From positions 186,001 through 250,000 of the forward strand of contig NZ_JAMGBG010000005.1 in assembly GCF_023516595.1 (NCBI RefSeq): a stretch of 64,000 nucleotides of DNA. Reading direction: 5' to 3'. Shown here in pieces: positions 25,642 to 35,596 of the stretch; within the stretch, counting starts at the first letter, position 1, and every line of letters begins with the position of its first letter. The notes under the pieces are model-generated. The model did not search any database. It saw nothing but the letters and a program-made list of their open reading frames with translations, and was not told where the DNA came from. The DNA is from Streptomyces neyagawaensis. GTDB lineage: Bacteria > Actinomycetota > Actinomycetes > Streptomycetales > Streptomycetaceae. The translations under genes were made by a program, and so were the position numbers.

Positions 25642-25763
25642 CCTCGACACCTCCCGCCCGGTGGGCATGCTCAGTTCAAAGGCGAGTGCAAGGGGCGAGT
25701 GCAAGGCCAAGTTGAGGGGCCAGTGCAAGGGCGCAGGACGCGCCCCGGCGGGAGGGCTGAGGT

Positions 25764-26525
25764 ATGGGAATCGAGGACGGCAAGCAGGCGCGACCCCTGG
25801 CCGGGAAGACCGCGCTGATCACCGGCGCGGGCACCGGCATCGGTCGGGAGACGGCGCTGCTGCTGGCCGAGGAGGGCGCCACCGTCGTCCTCGCCGGACG
25901 ACGCCGGCATGCGCTGGACGAGGTCGCCGCCGCCGTCACGGGAAGCGGTGGCGCGGCCTTCACCCGCCCCACGCACATCGAGAACGCCGAGGACGTACGG
26001 GCACTCGTCGCCTGGAGCAGGGACACCGCCGGGCCCGTCGACATCCTCGTCAACAACGCGGGCGGCGCGGGCCGGGTCGTCGACGTCCGCTGGACCGGCG
26101 AGGACGAGTGGAACGCCGTCATGGGCGTCAACCTCACCGCGGTCTATCTGCTCACCCAGGCCGTCCTCCCGGACATGCTGGAGCGTGGCGGCGGCTCCAT
26201 CGTCACGATCTCCTCCCTGGCCGCGATCCGGCCCACCCTGCTCGGCGGCGCCCCCTACGGCGCCGCGAAGGCCGGCGTGCGGAACTTCATGGCGTACCTG
26301 CGCAACAGCTACCGCGACGAGGGCATCCGGGCGACCTGCGTCCTGCCCGGCGCGGTCGACACGCCGGCCCACGACACCCGCGCCGTACCGCCGGGCCCGG
26401 AGCAGCGGGCGGCCATGGTGCGGCCCGAGGACGTGGCGCGCGCCGTGCTGCTGTGCGTCTCGCTCCCGGAGCGCACGCTGATCGAGGAACTGGTCATCGC
26501 GCCCACCGTGCAGCGGCACCCGTGA
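25764..26525 (+). CDS. short-chain dehydrogenase/reductase
   Basis: A 253-residue classical SDR. It has the cofactor motif ALITGAGTGIGRETALLLAEEG (TGxxxGxG), the NNAG motif ILVNNAGGAGR, catalytic Ser in VTISSLAAIRP and the YxxxK pair in APYGAAKAGVRNFMAYL. The A-R-R after strand 2 (LAGRRRHAL) suggests NADP+. GGGAGG lies upstream of ATG 25764. The 122-nt gap before it contains imperfect GAGTGCAAGG repeats (about 25682-25735) but no clear terminator. Its partner is probably the Gfo/Idh gene. Confidence 0.9.
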   Translation: MGIEDGKQARPLAGKTALITGAGTGIGRETALLLAEEGATVVLAGRRRHALDEVAAAVTGSGGAAFTRPTHIENAEDVRALVAWSRDTAGPVDILVNNAGGAGRVVDVRWTGEDEWNAVMGVNLTAVYLLTQAVLPDMLERGGGSIVTISSLAAIRPTLLGGAPYGAAKAGVRNFMAYLRNSYRDEGIRATCVLPGAVDTPAHDTRAVPPGPEQRAAMVRPEDVARAVLLCVSLPERTLIEELVIAPTVQRHP

Positions 26526-26534
26526 CGGACGGCA

Positions 26535-26760
26535 TCACAGGCTCGTCAGCACCTGCGGCGACATCGTCTTGATCATGGTGTTGGTCCAGCGCATCTGGCG
26601 CAGTGTGCGGCCTGGTCAGCCGGTCCGGGGCGGCGTTCGCCTGCCGGCCGAAGAGGTCCTTGGGCTCCAGCCTGCCGCGGTTGACCCGGTCGGCGGCCCT
26701 GCCGCGCACCCCGACGATCCGGCCGTCGAGGACCGCGATGTCCACGGCGTCGCCCCCGGA
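26535..26760 (-). pseudogene. decayed molybdopterin oxidoreductase N-terminal fragment
   Basis: One minus-strand frame (about 26760-26608) encodes VDIAVLDGRIVGVRGRAADRVNRGRLEPKDLFGRQANAAPDRLTRP. This is the N-terminal region after the Fe-S cysteines of NarB/FdhA-type molybdopterin oxidoreductases (usual form RGRLCPKG...DRLTRPL). The expected cysteines are gone, and a frame change then leads into an unrelated C-terminal tail (RWTNTMIKTMSPQVLTSL, stop at 26535). The 442 nt between the SDR gene and katG otherwise hold nothing I can support. It is a deletion relic. Confidence 0.55.
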
Positions 26761-26967
26761 GGCCACGGCTCGGCACGGCCCCGTACGGGGTGCGCAGCGG
26801 AGCCGCACAGCGAGGCCCCGGGCCGTCCACGGGTGCCCATACGCGGACGTCCGGGCCGGCCCGTGGGGGCCGACCCGGACGCCGGGGGCGGACGGGGGCG
26901 GATCAGCGCCGCCCCGCGTCACTCGGGGGCCGGGTCCCTGCGGGGGGACCCGTGGACGCCCCGTGGA

Positions 26968-29208
<2,241 letters not shown>

Positions 29209-29216
29209 TCACGGTG

Positions 29217-29657
29217 CTAACTGCTGGCTTTGGCTTGCGAGCACTGAGGGCACAGGCCCCAGTAGATGACCTCGGCCTCGTCGATCGCGAAGCCGCGGTC
29301 GTCGGACGCCGTCAGGCACGGGGCGTGGCCCACCGCACAGTCGACGTCGACCACGGCACCGCAGGACCGGCACACGAGGTGATGGTGGTTGTCCCCGACA
29401 CGGCCCTCGTACAGGGCCGGGCTGCCGGGTGGTTCGAGACGGCGCACGAGTCCCGCTTCGGTGAGCGCGCTGAGCGCGTCGTACACGGCCTGGACGGATA
29501 TGTGGCCGACGCGATCGCGCACGCCGGAGGCGATCGCCTCGACGCCGAGATGGTCGCCGTCCCGGACGGTCTCCAGCAGAGCGACCCGCGCGGCCGTCAC
29601 CCGCAGGCCGGCACCGCGCAGCTCCTCGGCGGTGGTCGGAGTCTGGGGCTCGGTCAT
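29217..29657 (-). CDS. furA: Fur-family regulator FurA/CatR
   Basis: A 146-residue redox/metal-sensing repressor. The winged-helix half includes HLGVEAIASGVRDRVGHISVQAVYDALSALTEAGLVRRLE. The dimerisation half has the HHH motif in NHHHLVCRSCGAVVD and two CxxC pairs (CRSC, CPQC). Direct adjacency to katG marks it as the FurA/CatR branch that represses katG and its own gene. A longer frame to 29769 lacks family similarity; ATG 29657 matches the normal length. A candidate self-operator lies at 29674-29694. Confidence 0.93.
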   Translation of the reverse strand: MTEPQTPTTAEELRGAGLRVTAARVALLETVRDGDHLGVEAIASGVRDRVGHISVQAVYDALSALTEAGLVRRLEPPGSPALYEGRVGDNHHHLVCRSCGAVVDVDCAVGHAPCLTASDDRGFAIDEAEVIYWGLCPQCSQAKASS

Positions 29658-29673
29658 GGCGACAACCTACCCC

Positions 29674-29694
29674 CTTAAACACGAATAGTTCAAG
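29674..29694 (-). promoter_or_regulatory. candidate FurA operator/promoter region
   Basis: On the minus strand the AT-rich segment reads CTTGAACTATTCGTGTTTAAG, 17 nt before the furA start. It resembles the ACTATTC core reported for FurA/FurS autoregulatory sites in streptomycetes (from memory), with imperfect dyad ends CTT...AAG. It probably overlaps the furA-katG promoter. Confidence 0.45.
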
Positions 29695-29786
29695 AAAACG
29701 AATGACCCAAGTTTGGTGAACGGTTTCGGACACGTCCGGCGTGGACGGGCGGCTCGTGGGCGGCGACACTGGAGGGGAGGGACGTC

Positions 29787-30467
29787 ATGAATCCGCAGCT
29801 GAGCCGTGGTGGAGCCCCGGCGGTGACGCGTTTCCGCGACCGGTCGCACGCCGGGCGCGAGCTGGCCGCGCGCCTGCGCCCGCAAGGGGAGAGGGGCGAG
29901 CTGCCCGACCCGGTCGTCCTCGCCCTGCCGCGCGGTGGCGTCCCCGTCGCCCGGGAGGTCGCACGGGCGCTGGGCGCGCCCCTCGACGTGCTCGTGGCCC
30001 GCAAGATCGGCGCGCCGTTCCAGCCGGAACTCGGTGTCGGCGCGATCGTCGGCGACGCCCCGCCCCTGTTCGACCGGTCGGCGCTCGCCGCGCTGGGGCT
30101 CACCGAGGCCGACCTCGCCCCCGTCGTCGCACGGGAGCGGGACGAACTCCGCCGCCGCGAGCACCGCTACCGGGGCGGCCGTCCCGCCCTCGACCTGCGC
30201 GGCCGCACCGCGATCGTCGTCGACGACGGCCTGGCGACCGGCGTCACGGCCCGCGCCGCGCTGCGCGCCGCCCGCCGGGCACACCCCGCGCGCCTGATCC
30301 TCGCCGTGCCCGTCGGTGCCCCCGAGTCCGTCGAGCTGCTGCGCGGCGAGGCGGACGTGGTGATCTGCCTGCGCAGCCCGTACGGCTTCCGCGCGGTCGG
30401 CCACTGGTACGACAACTTCGACCAGCTCACGGACGCGGACGTCCTGGCGGTGCTGGCGGACGCCTGA
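29787..30467 (+). CDS. phosphoribosyltransferase-family protein
   Basis: A 226-residue type I PRTase-fold protein. The PRPP loop is TAIVVDDGLATGVTARAALRA (DDGxATG), preceded by LALPRGGVPVAREVARALGAPLDVLVARKIG, an arrangement typical of stand-alone PRTases annotated as 'predicted phosphoribosyltransferase'. These often sit near stress or dienelactone hydrolase genes, and their substrate is not known. GGGAGGG lies 5 nt before ATG 29787. It is divergent from furA across a 129-nt region that must hold both promoters. Confidence 0.88.
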   Translation: MNPQLSRGGAPAVTRFRDRSHAGRELAARLRPQGERGELPDPVVLALPRGGVPVAREVARALGAPLDVLVARKIGAPFQPELGVGAIVGDAPPLFDRSALAALGLTEADLAPVVARERDELRRREHRYRGGRPALDLRGRTAIVVDDGLATGVTARAALRAARRAHPARLILAVPVGAPESVELLRGEADVVICLRSPYGFRAVGHWYDNFDQLTDADVLAVLADA

Positions 30468-30616
30468 CTTGCGGCAGGGCGGGGCGGGACGGGGCGGAGC
30501 GCCGGGCGGGCGCGGGCGTGCTGCTGCGGACGGGTGCCGGGCGGGGTGGATCCACGTCGGTCGGGGTACCCGGATCGGGCCCCGACCACCCGCTCCGGTG
30601 AGGGAGGTGGACCCGT

Positions 30617-31489
30617 ATGAGCCCTACGCGACCTACGAGCGACGCGTGGACACGGTCTTCGGGCGGAGACACGAGGCCCACGACCGGGGGCACGAGGCCT
30701 GCGAGTGGAGGCACGCGGTCCGCTGGCGGAGGGGCGCGGTCTGCGACCGGGACGCGGGCCGGCAGCGGCGGCGGGAGCCGGCCCGGAAGCGACAGGGAAG
30801 CCGCGAATGCCTCGCGGGACGGCGGCCGGGCGTACGACGCCGGGCCGTTCCTGCCGAGTCGTGGCGGCCTCGCGGCGTACCGGCGCGCAGCGGCTGACTG
30901 CCGCGGCTGCCCGCTGCACGAGGACGCCACCCAGACGGTCTTCGGCGCCGGCCCGGAGTCCGCGAGGATCCTCCTCGTGGGGGAGCAGCCCGGCGACCAG
31001 GAGGACCGGCAGGGCGAGCCCTTCGTCGGCCCCGCCGGGCGGCTGCTGCGGCGGGCCGCCGAGGAGGCCGGGATCGACATGGACGAGGCGTATGTGACCA
31101 ACGCCGTCAAGCACTTCAAGTTCGTACGAGCGCCGGGCGGCGGCAAGCGCCGCATCCACAAGGCGCCCGAACTCCGGGAGGTGGCCGCGTGCCACCCCTG
31201 GCTGCGTGCCGAACTGCGCCTGGTGCACCCCGAGATCGTGGTGGCCCTCGGCGCGACCGCCGGGAAGGCACTGCTGGGCAGTTCCTTCCGGGTCACCAAG
31301 GACCGGGGCGCCCTGCTGCCACTGCCGGGCGACGACGAGGACCAGGACGGCCGCCCTCATGTCGTCGCCACGCTCCACCCGTCGGCCGTCCTGCGCGCCG
31401 ACGACCGCGAGGGCGCGTACGCGGGGCTGGTGGCGGACCTCAGGGTGGCGGCGGAGGCGCTCGCCGGGGGCGGCGGGGCGGGGAGCTGA
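30617..31489 (+). CDS. udgX: UdgX-type uracil-DNA glycosylase
   Basis: A 290-residue protein. Residues 1-75 are a low-complexity Thr/Gly/Arg tail (TRPTTGGTRPASGG repeats). The enzyme domain starts near CRGCPLHEDATQTVFG (Fe-S cysteines 95 and 98, with Cys192 later), then GEQPGDQED (122-130, water-activating motif), VTNAVKHFKF, the UdgX-specific loop KRRIHKAP (177-184) and ATLHPSAVLR. In characterised UdgX the histidine of KRRIH forms a covalent bond to the abasic sugar after uracil removal; here it is His181. GGGAGGTGG precedes ATG 30617. A repair role in GC-rich DNA is inferred from the family. Confidence 0.9.
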   Translation: MSPTRPTSDAWTRSSGGDTRPTTGGTRPASGGTRSAGGGARSATGTRAGSGGGSRPGSDREAANASRDGGRAYDAGPFLPSRGGLAAYRRAAADCRGCPLHEDATQTVFGAGPESARILLVGEQPGDQEDRQGEPFVGPAGRLLRRAAEEAGIDMDEAYVTNAVKHFKFVRAPGGGKRRIHKAPELREVAACHPWLRAELRLVHPEIVVALGATAGKALLGSSFRVTKDRGALLPLPGDDEDQDGRPHVVATLHPSAVLRADDREGAYAGLVADLRVAAEALAGGGGAGS

Positions 31490-31571
31490 ACTCCGAGTGC
31501 GTACGGGGTCGCCTACGGCTTGAGCCCGACCCCACCGAAGCAGTCGACGTCCCTCGGCTCGTCATCACGTC

Positions 31572-31650
31572 CGGAGCCGGAGCAGGAGGGGGAGCCGGAG
31601 CCGGAGCGGGAGCGGGAGCGGGAGCTGATGCCGGTGCCGGTGCCGGTCTT
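31572..31650. repeat. GGAGCC/GGAGCG hexanucleotide repeats in an intergenic gap
   Basis: The 255-nt gap between udgX and the acetyltransferase gene contains about ten imperfect hexamers (GGAGCC, GGAGCG), followed by GCCGGT repeats. Open frames through it are simple-sequence artefacts. A promoter for the next gene may include TTAGCGT just before ATG 31745; nothing else is evident. Confidence 0.55.
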
Positions 31651-31744
31651 GACCCCGCTCGGGCTGTCGCCCGCGCCGTCCGCTCGCTCGGCCCGCCACC
31701 GGCCCACGGACACCAGCCCCCTGACCACCTGTTAGCGTGCGCGG

Positions 31745-32284
31745 ATGGAAGCTCTGGGACCCGTGGCCTGGCAGCCTGAGCCGATCCGTACCGAGAGGCT
31801 CGTGCTCCGTGACCCCGAGCCCCAGGACCGGGCGGCGTTCATCGAGTTGCACTCCTCGCCGGAGGTGCACACCTACCTCGGTGGTCCCCGGCCACGTGAC
31901 GAACTCGAACGGGAGATGCCCGAGGTGCCCGAGCGGTGGCCCGGGAGCTTCGTCGTCGATCTCGGCGGGGAGATGATCGGTCACGTCCTGCTCAGGCGAG
32001 CGACGGGGCACCGTCGCCCGGCCGCCGCGGGCAAGCTCGACCTCGGCTACCTCTTTCTCCCCCGGGCCTGGGGACACGGATACGCGGCCGAGGCGTGCGC
32101 GGCGGCCCTCGGCTGGCTGACCGCCGCGCTCCCCGGCGAGCCGGTGGTCCTCACCACCCAGACCGCCAACACCCCCTCGATGCGCCTCGCCACGAAACTG
32201 GGCTTCACCGAGGCGGAACGCTTCGAGGCCTGGGATGCCGAACAGTGGCTCGGCATACGGTCCCCGGCCACGCCGTCCAGGTGA
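31745..32284 (+). CDS. GNAT-family N-acetyltransferase (RimJ/RimL type)
   Basis: A 179-residue acetyl-CoA-dependent transferase of the Acetyltransf_3 group: RTERLVLRDPEPQDRAAFIEL at the start, GYLFLPRAWGHGYAAEA as the acetyl-CoA-binding V-loop (R/Q-x-x-G-x-G/A form) and NTPSMRLATKLGF at the end. The substrate is unknown; relatives acetylate ribosomal protein N-termini or small amines. No clear ribosome site precedes ATG 31745, and TTAGCGT about 6 nt before it suggests a nearly leaderless transcript. Confidence 0.85.
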   Translation: MEALGPVAWQPEPIRTERLVLRDPEPQDRAAFIELHSSPEVHTYLGGPRPRDELEREMPEVPERWPGSFVVDLGGEMIGHVLLRRATGHRRPAAAGKLDLGYLFLPRAWGHGYAAEACAAALGWLTAALPGEPVVLTTQTANTPSMRLATKLGFTEAERFEAWDAEQWLGIRSPATPSR

Positions 32285-32344
32285 GTCGCGGCGGAACCGT
32301 CGGTGAGGAGGCGCATGCGCGCACCTCGCTTCACCCGTCGCGGC

Positions 32345-32992
32345 TCACTCGCCACCGTCCCCGCTGACCAGCACCACCTCCAGTGTGCGTGGGCCGTGGA
32401 CTCCCTCCACTCGGTCCAGTTCGATGTCGCTCGTCGCGGAGGGGCCGGAGATCCAGGTCAGCGGGCGGGTGGGGTCGAGGCGTTCCAGGGCCAGGGGGAC
32501 CGAGGGGACGACCTGGTCGGGGGCGCGTACGACGCAGATGTGGTGGTCGGGGACCAGCGTGATGCGGCGGCGGCCCTGGTCCGGGGAGCCGTCCAGGACG
32601 ATCGTGCCGGTCTCCGCGATCGCGAGCGCGCAGGCCGTGACCACGCTGTCCACCTCGTCCAGTTCGTGCGGCGTGCTCCCAGCCCGGTCGGCGACCCGGG
32701 TCACCTCCGTCGCCGACAGCCACTCCTCGGGCAGTGCGGGCGGCGCGAGGACCGAGGACGAGCCGTGCGCGGCCAGCAACTCCGCGATGACGCCGGGGAG
32801 TCCGGCCGTATCCGTGCGGTGCACGATCGCCCGGTAGTCGGCCAGGTTCTCGGCCAGCAGGTCCACCGTCTCCGCCGCGTTCCGTTCGCCGTGCTCCCGG
32901 AGGTACGTTCGCGGAACGGCCTGCTCGTCGTCGCGTCGCACGTCGGCGAGCGCGCGCCGCACCCGACCCAGGATCAGATCCCTGCTGCTCAC
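32345..32992 (-). CDS. lutC: lactate utilisation protein LutC
   Basis: A 215-residue protein of the LUD (YkgG) family, the third subunit of the Fe-S L-lactate dehydrogenase complex. Family features are SSRDLILGRVRRAL at the start, ITLVPDHHICVVRAPDQVVPSV and the C-terminal ISGPSATSDIELDRVEGVHGPR. GTG 32992 overlaps the lutB stop by 4 nt (GTGA), so it is translationally coupled. It is the last gene of the lut operon, which would oxidise L-lactate to pyruvate. Confidence 0.93.
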   Translation of the reverse strand: MSSRDLILGRVRRALADVRRDDEQAVPRTYLREHGERNAAETVDLLAENLADYRAIVHRTDTAGLPGVIAELLAAHGSSSVLAPPALPEEWLSATEVTRVADRAGSTPHELDEVDSVVTACALAIAETGTIVLDGSPDQGRRRITLVPDHHICVVRAPDQVVPSVPLALERLDPTRPLTWISGPSATSDIELDRVEGVHGPRTLEVVLVSGDGGE

Positions 32993-34542
32993 TTGCCGCT
33001 GTCCTCTCCGCCGCCGGTCCACTCGCCGTTCCCGTCTGCGCGGGCGCCGTCCGCGGCCCCCTGTTCCGTCCGCCCCCCGTTCGTCCGCTGCCACCAGTCG
33101 CGGAACGGTTCCGCCGGCAGCGTCGGCAGGGCGCGGCTCGCGCTCCACGCCATGCCGGGGCCCGGCAGCGTGCGGGGGTGGAAGCGGCGGGTGCGGGACG
33201 CCAGCCGCTGGCCGGTGCGCAGCGCGGCGGGGTGCGTGAAGGCCCAGCGCGCCGCCCGCATCGCCGCCCGCTCGGCGGCATGGCCCTTCGCTGGCTTGAG
33301 GACGACCTTGGCGCCCTTCTCGGTCACCTGCCCGCCCTGCGCGACGCGCTCCCGCAGATGCACCAGCACCTCCGGGATGTCGATGGCCACCGGGCACACC
33401 TCGTAGCAGGCGCCGCACAGCGACGACGCGTAGGGCAGCGACGCGTCGATCTCGCTTCCCGTGCCCCGGAGTTGCGGGCTGAGGATGGCTCCGATGGGGC
33501 CCGGGTAGACCGAGCCGTACGCGTGGCCGCCCGCCCGCTCGTACACGGGGCACACGTTCAGGCACGCCGAGCAGCGGATGCAGCGCAGTGCCTGGCGGCC
33601 GACCTCGTCGGCGAGCGTGTCGGTGCGGCCGTTGTCGATGAGGACGAGGTGGAAGGTGCTCGGGCCGTCGGCCGTCCCGGAGTCCGTCGTGCCGGTCCAC
33701 ATCGAGGTGTACGGGTTCATCCGCTCGGCCGTGGAGGAGCGGGGCAGGGTCTGGAGGAAGACCTCCAGATCCTGCCAGGTCGGCACGATCTTCTCGATCC
33801 CGACGACCGAGATCAGCGTCTCCGGCAGGGTGAGGCACATCCGGCCGTTGCCCTCCGACTCCACCACGACCAGCGTGCCCGTGTCGGCGACCATGAAGTT
33901 GGCCCCGGAGACACCGACCTTGGCCCGCAGGAACTTCTCCCGCAGATGCAGGCGTGCCGCCTCCGCCAACTCGGCGGGCGTGTCGGTCAGTCCCTCGGGC
34001 GCCGGGCGGCCCCACTCGCTCATCTCCTTCGCGAAGATGTCCCGGATCTCGCCCCGGTTGCGGTGGATCGCGGGGACGAGGATGTGCGACGGGCGGTCCT
34101 TGCCCAACTGCACGATCAGCTCGGCGAGATCCGTCTCGTAGGCGCGGATGCCCTCGGCCTCCAGCGCCTCGTTCAGCCCGATCTCCTGCGTCGCCATCGA
34201 CTTGACCTTGACGACCTCCGTCTCACCGGTCGCCTTGACCAGATAGGTCACGATGCGGTTGGCCTCGTCCGCGTCGGCGGCCCAGTGGACGGTACCGCCC
34301 GCCGCCGTCACCGACTCCTCCAACTGCACCAGGTAGCGGTCGAGATGGCGGAGTGTGTGGTCCTTGATCCGCTTGCCGGCCTCGCGCAGCTCCGCCCAGT
34401 CCGACACCTCCGTGACGGCCTTCGCCCGCTTCGCGCGGATCGTGTGCGTGGCGTGCCGCAGATTGCCGCGCAGCGTCGCGTTGTGCACGGCCTCGTGCGC
34501 CGCCTTCGGAAACGCCGGCATCCCGACGAACGTCCCACTCAC
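32989..34542 (-). CDS. lutB: lactate utilisation iron-sulfur protein LutB
   Basis: A 517-residue subunit with an N-terminal LUD domain (about residues 70-300; ANFMVADTGTLVVVESEGNGR) and two [4Fe-4S] motifs, CIRCSACLNVCPVY and CGACYEVCPVAI, in the C-terminal third. It carries electrons from lactate oxidation together with LutA and LutC. GTG 34542 overlaps by 4 nt the stop codon of a small ORF that fills the lutA-lutB gap; an in-frame ATG lies at 34521. The last 30 residues are Gly/Arg/Asp-rich and not conserved. Confidence 0.94.
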   Translation of the reverse strand: MSGTFVGMPAFPKAAHEAVHNATLRGNLRHATHTIRAKRAKAVTEVSDWAELREAGKRIKDHTLRHLDRYLVQLEESVTAAGGTVHWAADADEANRIVTYLVKATGETEVVKVKSMATQEIGLNEALEAEGIRAYETDLAELIVQLGKDRPSHILVPAIHRNRGEIRDIFAKEMSEWGRPAPEGLTDTPAELAEAARLHLREKFLRAKVGVSGANFMVADTGTLVVVESEGNGRMCLTLPETLISVVGIEKIVPTWQDLEVFLQTLPRSSTAERMNPYTSMWTGTTDSGTADGPSTFHLVLIDNGRTDTLADEVGRQALRCIRCSACLNVCPVYERAGGHAYGSVYPGPIGAILSPQLRGTGSEIDASLPYASSLCGACYEVCPVAIDIPEVLVHLRERVAQGGQVTEKGAKVVLKPAKGHAAERAAMRAARWAFTHPAALRTGQRLASRTRRFHPRTLPGPGMAWSASRALPTLPAEPFRDWWQRTNGGRTEQGAADGARADGNGEWTGGGEDSGK

Positions 34543-34694
34543 GCGCCGCCCCCGATCCTGCTCGCCGAGGTCCTGCCCGCCGAAGTCCCGTCCACCGCAG
34601 TCCTGTTCGCCGAAGTGCCAGCCCCCGCGGTCTCGCCCCCCGCGGTCTCGCCCCCCGCGGTCTCGTTCACCGTGTTCTCCGTACGGCCGGTCAT
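34539..34694 (-). CDS. 51-residue repetitive small ORF bridging lutA and lutB
   Basis: ATG 34694 overlaps the lutA stop codon (ATGA), and its own stop overlaps the lutB GTG start (GTGA), so the frame tiles the 148-nt gap exactly. The peptide MTGRTENTVNETAGGETAGG and onward is built of five-residue units (NETAG, GETAG, GETAG, AGTSA, NRTAV, DGTSA, GRTSA) from a 15-bp tandem repeat. It has no known domain. It may be a real small protein, or a translated linker whose purpose is to carry ribosomes from lutA to lutB. Confidence 0.5.
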   Translation of the reverse strand: MTGRTENTVNETAGGETAGGETAGAGTSANRTAVDGTSAGRTSASRIGGGA

Positions 34695-35446
34695 ACCAGC
34701 GGCTCCTCTTCCGTGCTCGCCAGGATCTCCGCGATGTGCACCGGTCGCATGCCCGTGCGCAGCCGGGCCATGGTGCCGCCGATGTGCATCAGACACGAGT
34801 TGTCGGCCGCGCACAGCACGTCCGCGCCCGTCGACTCCGCGTTGCGCACCTTGTCGCGGCCCATCGCCGCCGAGACGTCGGAGTTCTTCACGGCGAAGGT
34901 GCCGCCGAAACCGCAGCACTCCTCCGCCCCCGGCAGCTCCACCAGCTCCAGCCCCTTCACCGCCTGGAGCAGCCGGCGCGGCCGCTCGCCGAGCCCGAGA
35001 CCGCGCAGCCCGTGGCAGGTCGGGTGGTAGGTGACCTTGTGCGGGTAGTACGCCCCGACGTCCGTCACGCCCAGCACGTCCACCAGGAACTCGGTCAGCT
35101 CGTACGTCTTCGGTACGACCGGCGCGAGCGTGCGCGCCAGCGTGTCGCCGCGCCCCTCGGCCCGCGCCCGCTCACCCATCCGCGGATACAGCTCCCGCAC
35201 CATCGCCCCGCATGAGCCGGACGGCGTCACGATCGCCTCGTACCCATCGAATACATCGGAGAACTTCCGAGCCAGGGGTTCCGCTTGATGTCGGTACCCG
35301 GTGTTGTAGTGGGCCTGCCCGCAGCAGGTCTGATCCATCGGGAAGTCCACGTCGATGCCCAGCCTGGTCAGCAGTTTCACCACGGCGCGGCCGGTGTCCG
35401 GATAGAGCGTGTCGTTGACACAGGTCAGGAACAGAGCGACACGCAT
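34691..35446 (-). CDS. lutA: lactate utilisation protein LutA (CCG-domain Fe-S oxidoreductase)
   Basis: A 251-residue (Fe)S-cluster subunit with the two CCG signatures of the YkgE/GlpC family, DQTCCGQAHYNTGY and EECCGFGGTFAVKN, plus Cys in FLTCVND and YHPTCHG. GAGGAG lies 5 nt before ATG 35446; a longer frame to 35536 lacks similarity. It is the first gene of lutA-(small ORF)-lutB-lutC, and 150 nt separate it from rhaB on the same strand. Since the rha enzymes produce L-lactate, the location looks purposeful. Confidence 0.95.
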   Translation of the reverse strand: MRVALFLTCVNDTLYPDTGRAVVKLLTRLGIDVDFPMDQTCCGQAHYNTGYRHQAEPLARKFSDVFDGYEAIVTPSGSCGAMVRELYPRMGERARAEGRGDTLARTLAPVVPKTYELTEFLVDVLGVTDVGAYYPHKVTYHPTCHGLRGLGLGERPRRLLQAVKGLELVELPGAEECCGFGGTFAVKNSDVSAAMGRDKVRNAESTGADVLCAADNSCLMHIGGTMARLRTGMRPVHIAEILASTEEEPLV

Positions 35447-35596
35447 CGCGGCTCCTCGAGGGTCGGTCATCGGATGAAAGCAGGGTACGACGTCAATGCC
35501 CGCAGGGCGAGGGGCCCCACTGGCTGGAATCGCCACACGGGGCCCGCCCCTCCTTGGGTGCCCGTCATTGGAAGCCCGTCTTTGGGCCAGCGCCCC

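Noticed and set aside
25682..25735. GAGTGCAAGG-type imperfect repeats between the Gfo/Idh and SDR genes
   Set aside because: Copies are short and irregular, with no dyad symmetry or stable spacing; noted in the SDR entry but not called as a regulatory element.
30560..30586. GTCGGGG...CCCCGAC hairpin before udgX
   Set aside because: Short arms in very GC-rich sequence with a 13-nt loop; such pairs arise often by chance here, so it was not listed as a terminator.
31572..31650. Hexanucleotide repeats considered as a CRISPR array or small protein gene
   Set aside because: Units are 6 nt with no spacers, no cas genes are nearby, and encoded peptides are simple Gly-Ala or Glu-Pro repeats.
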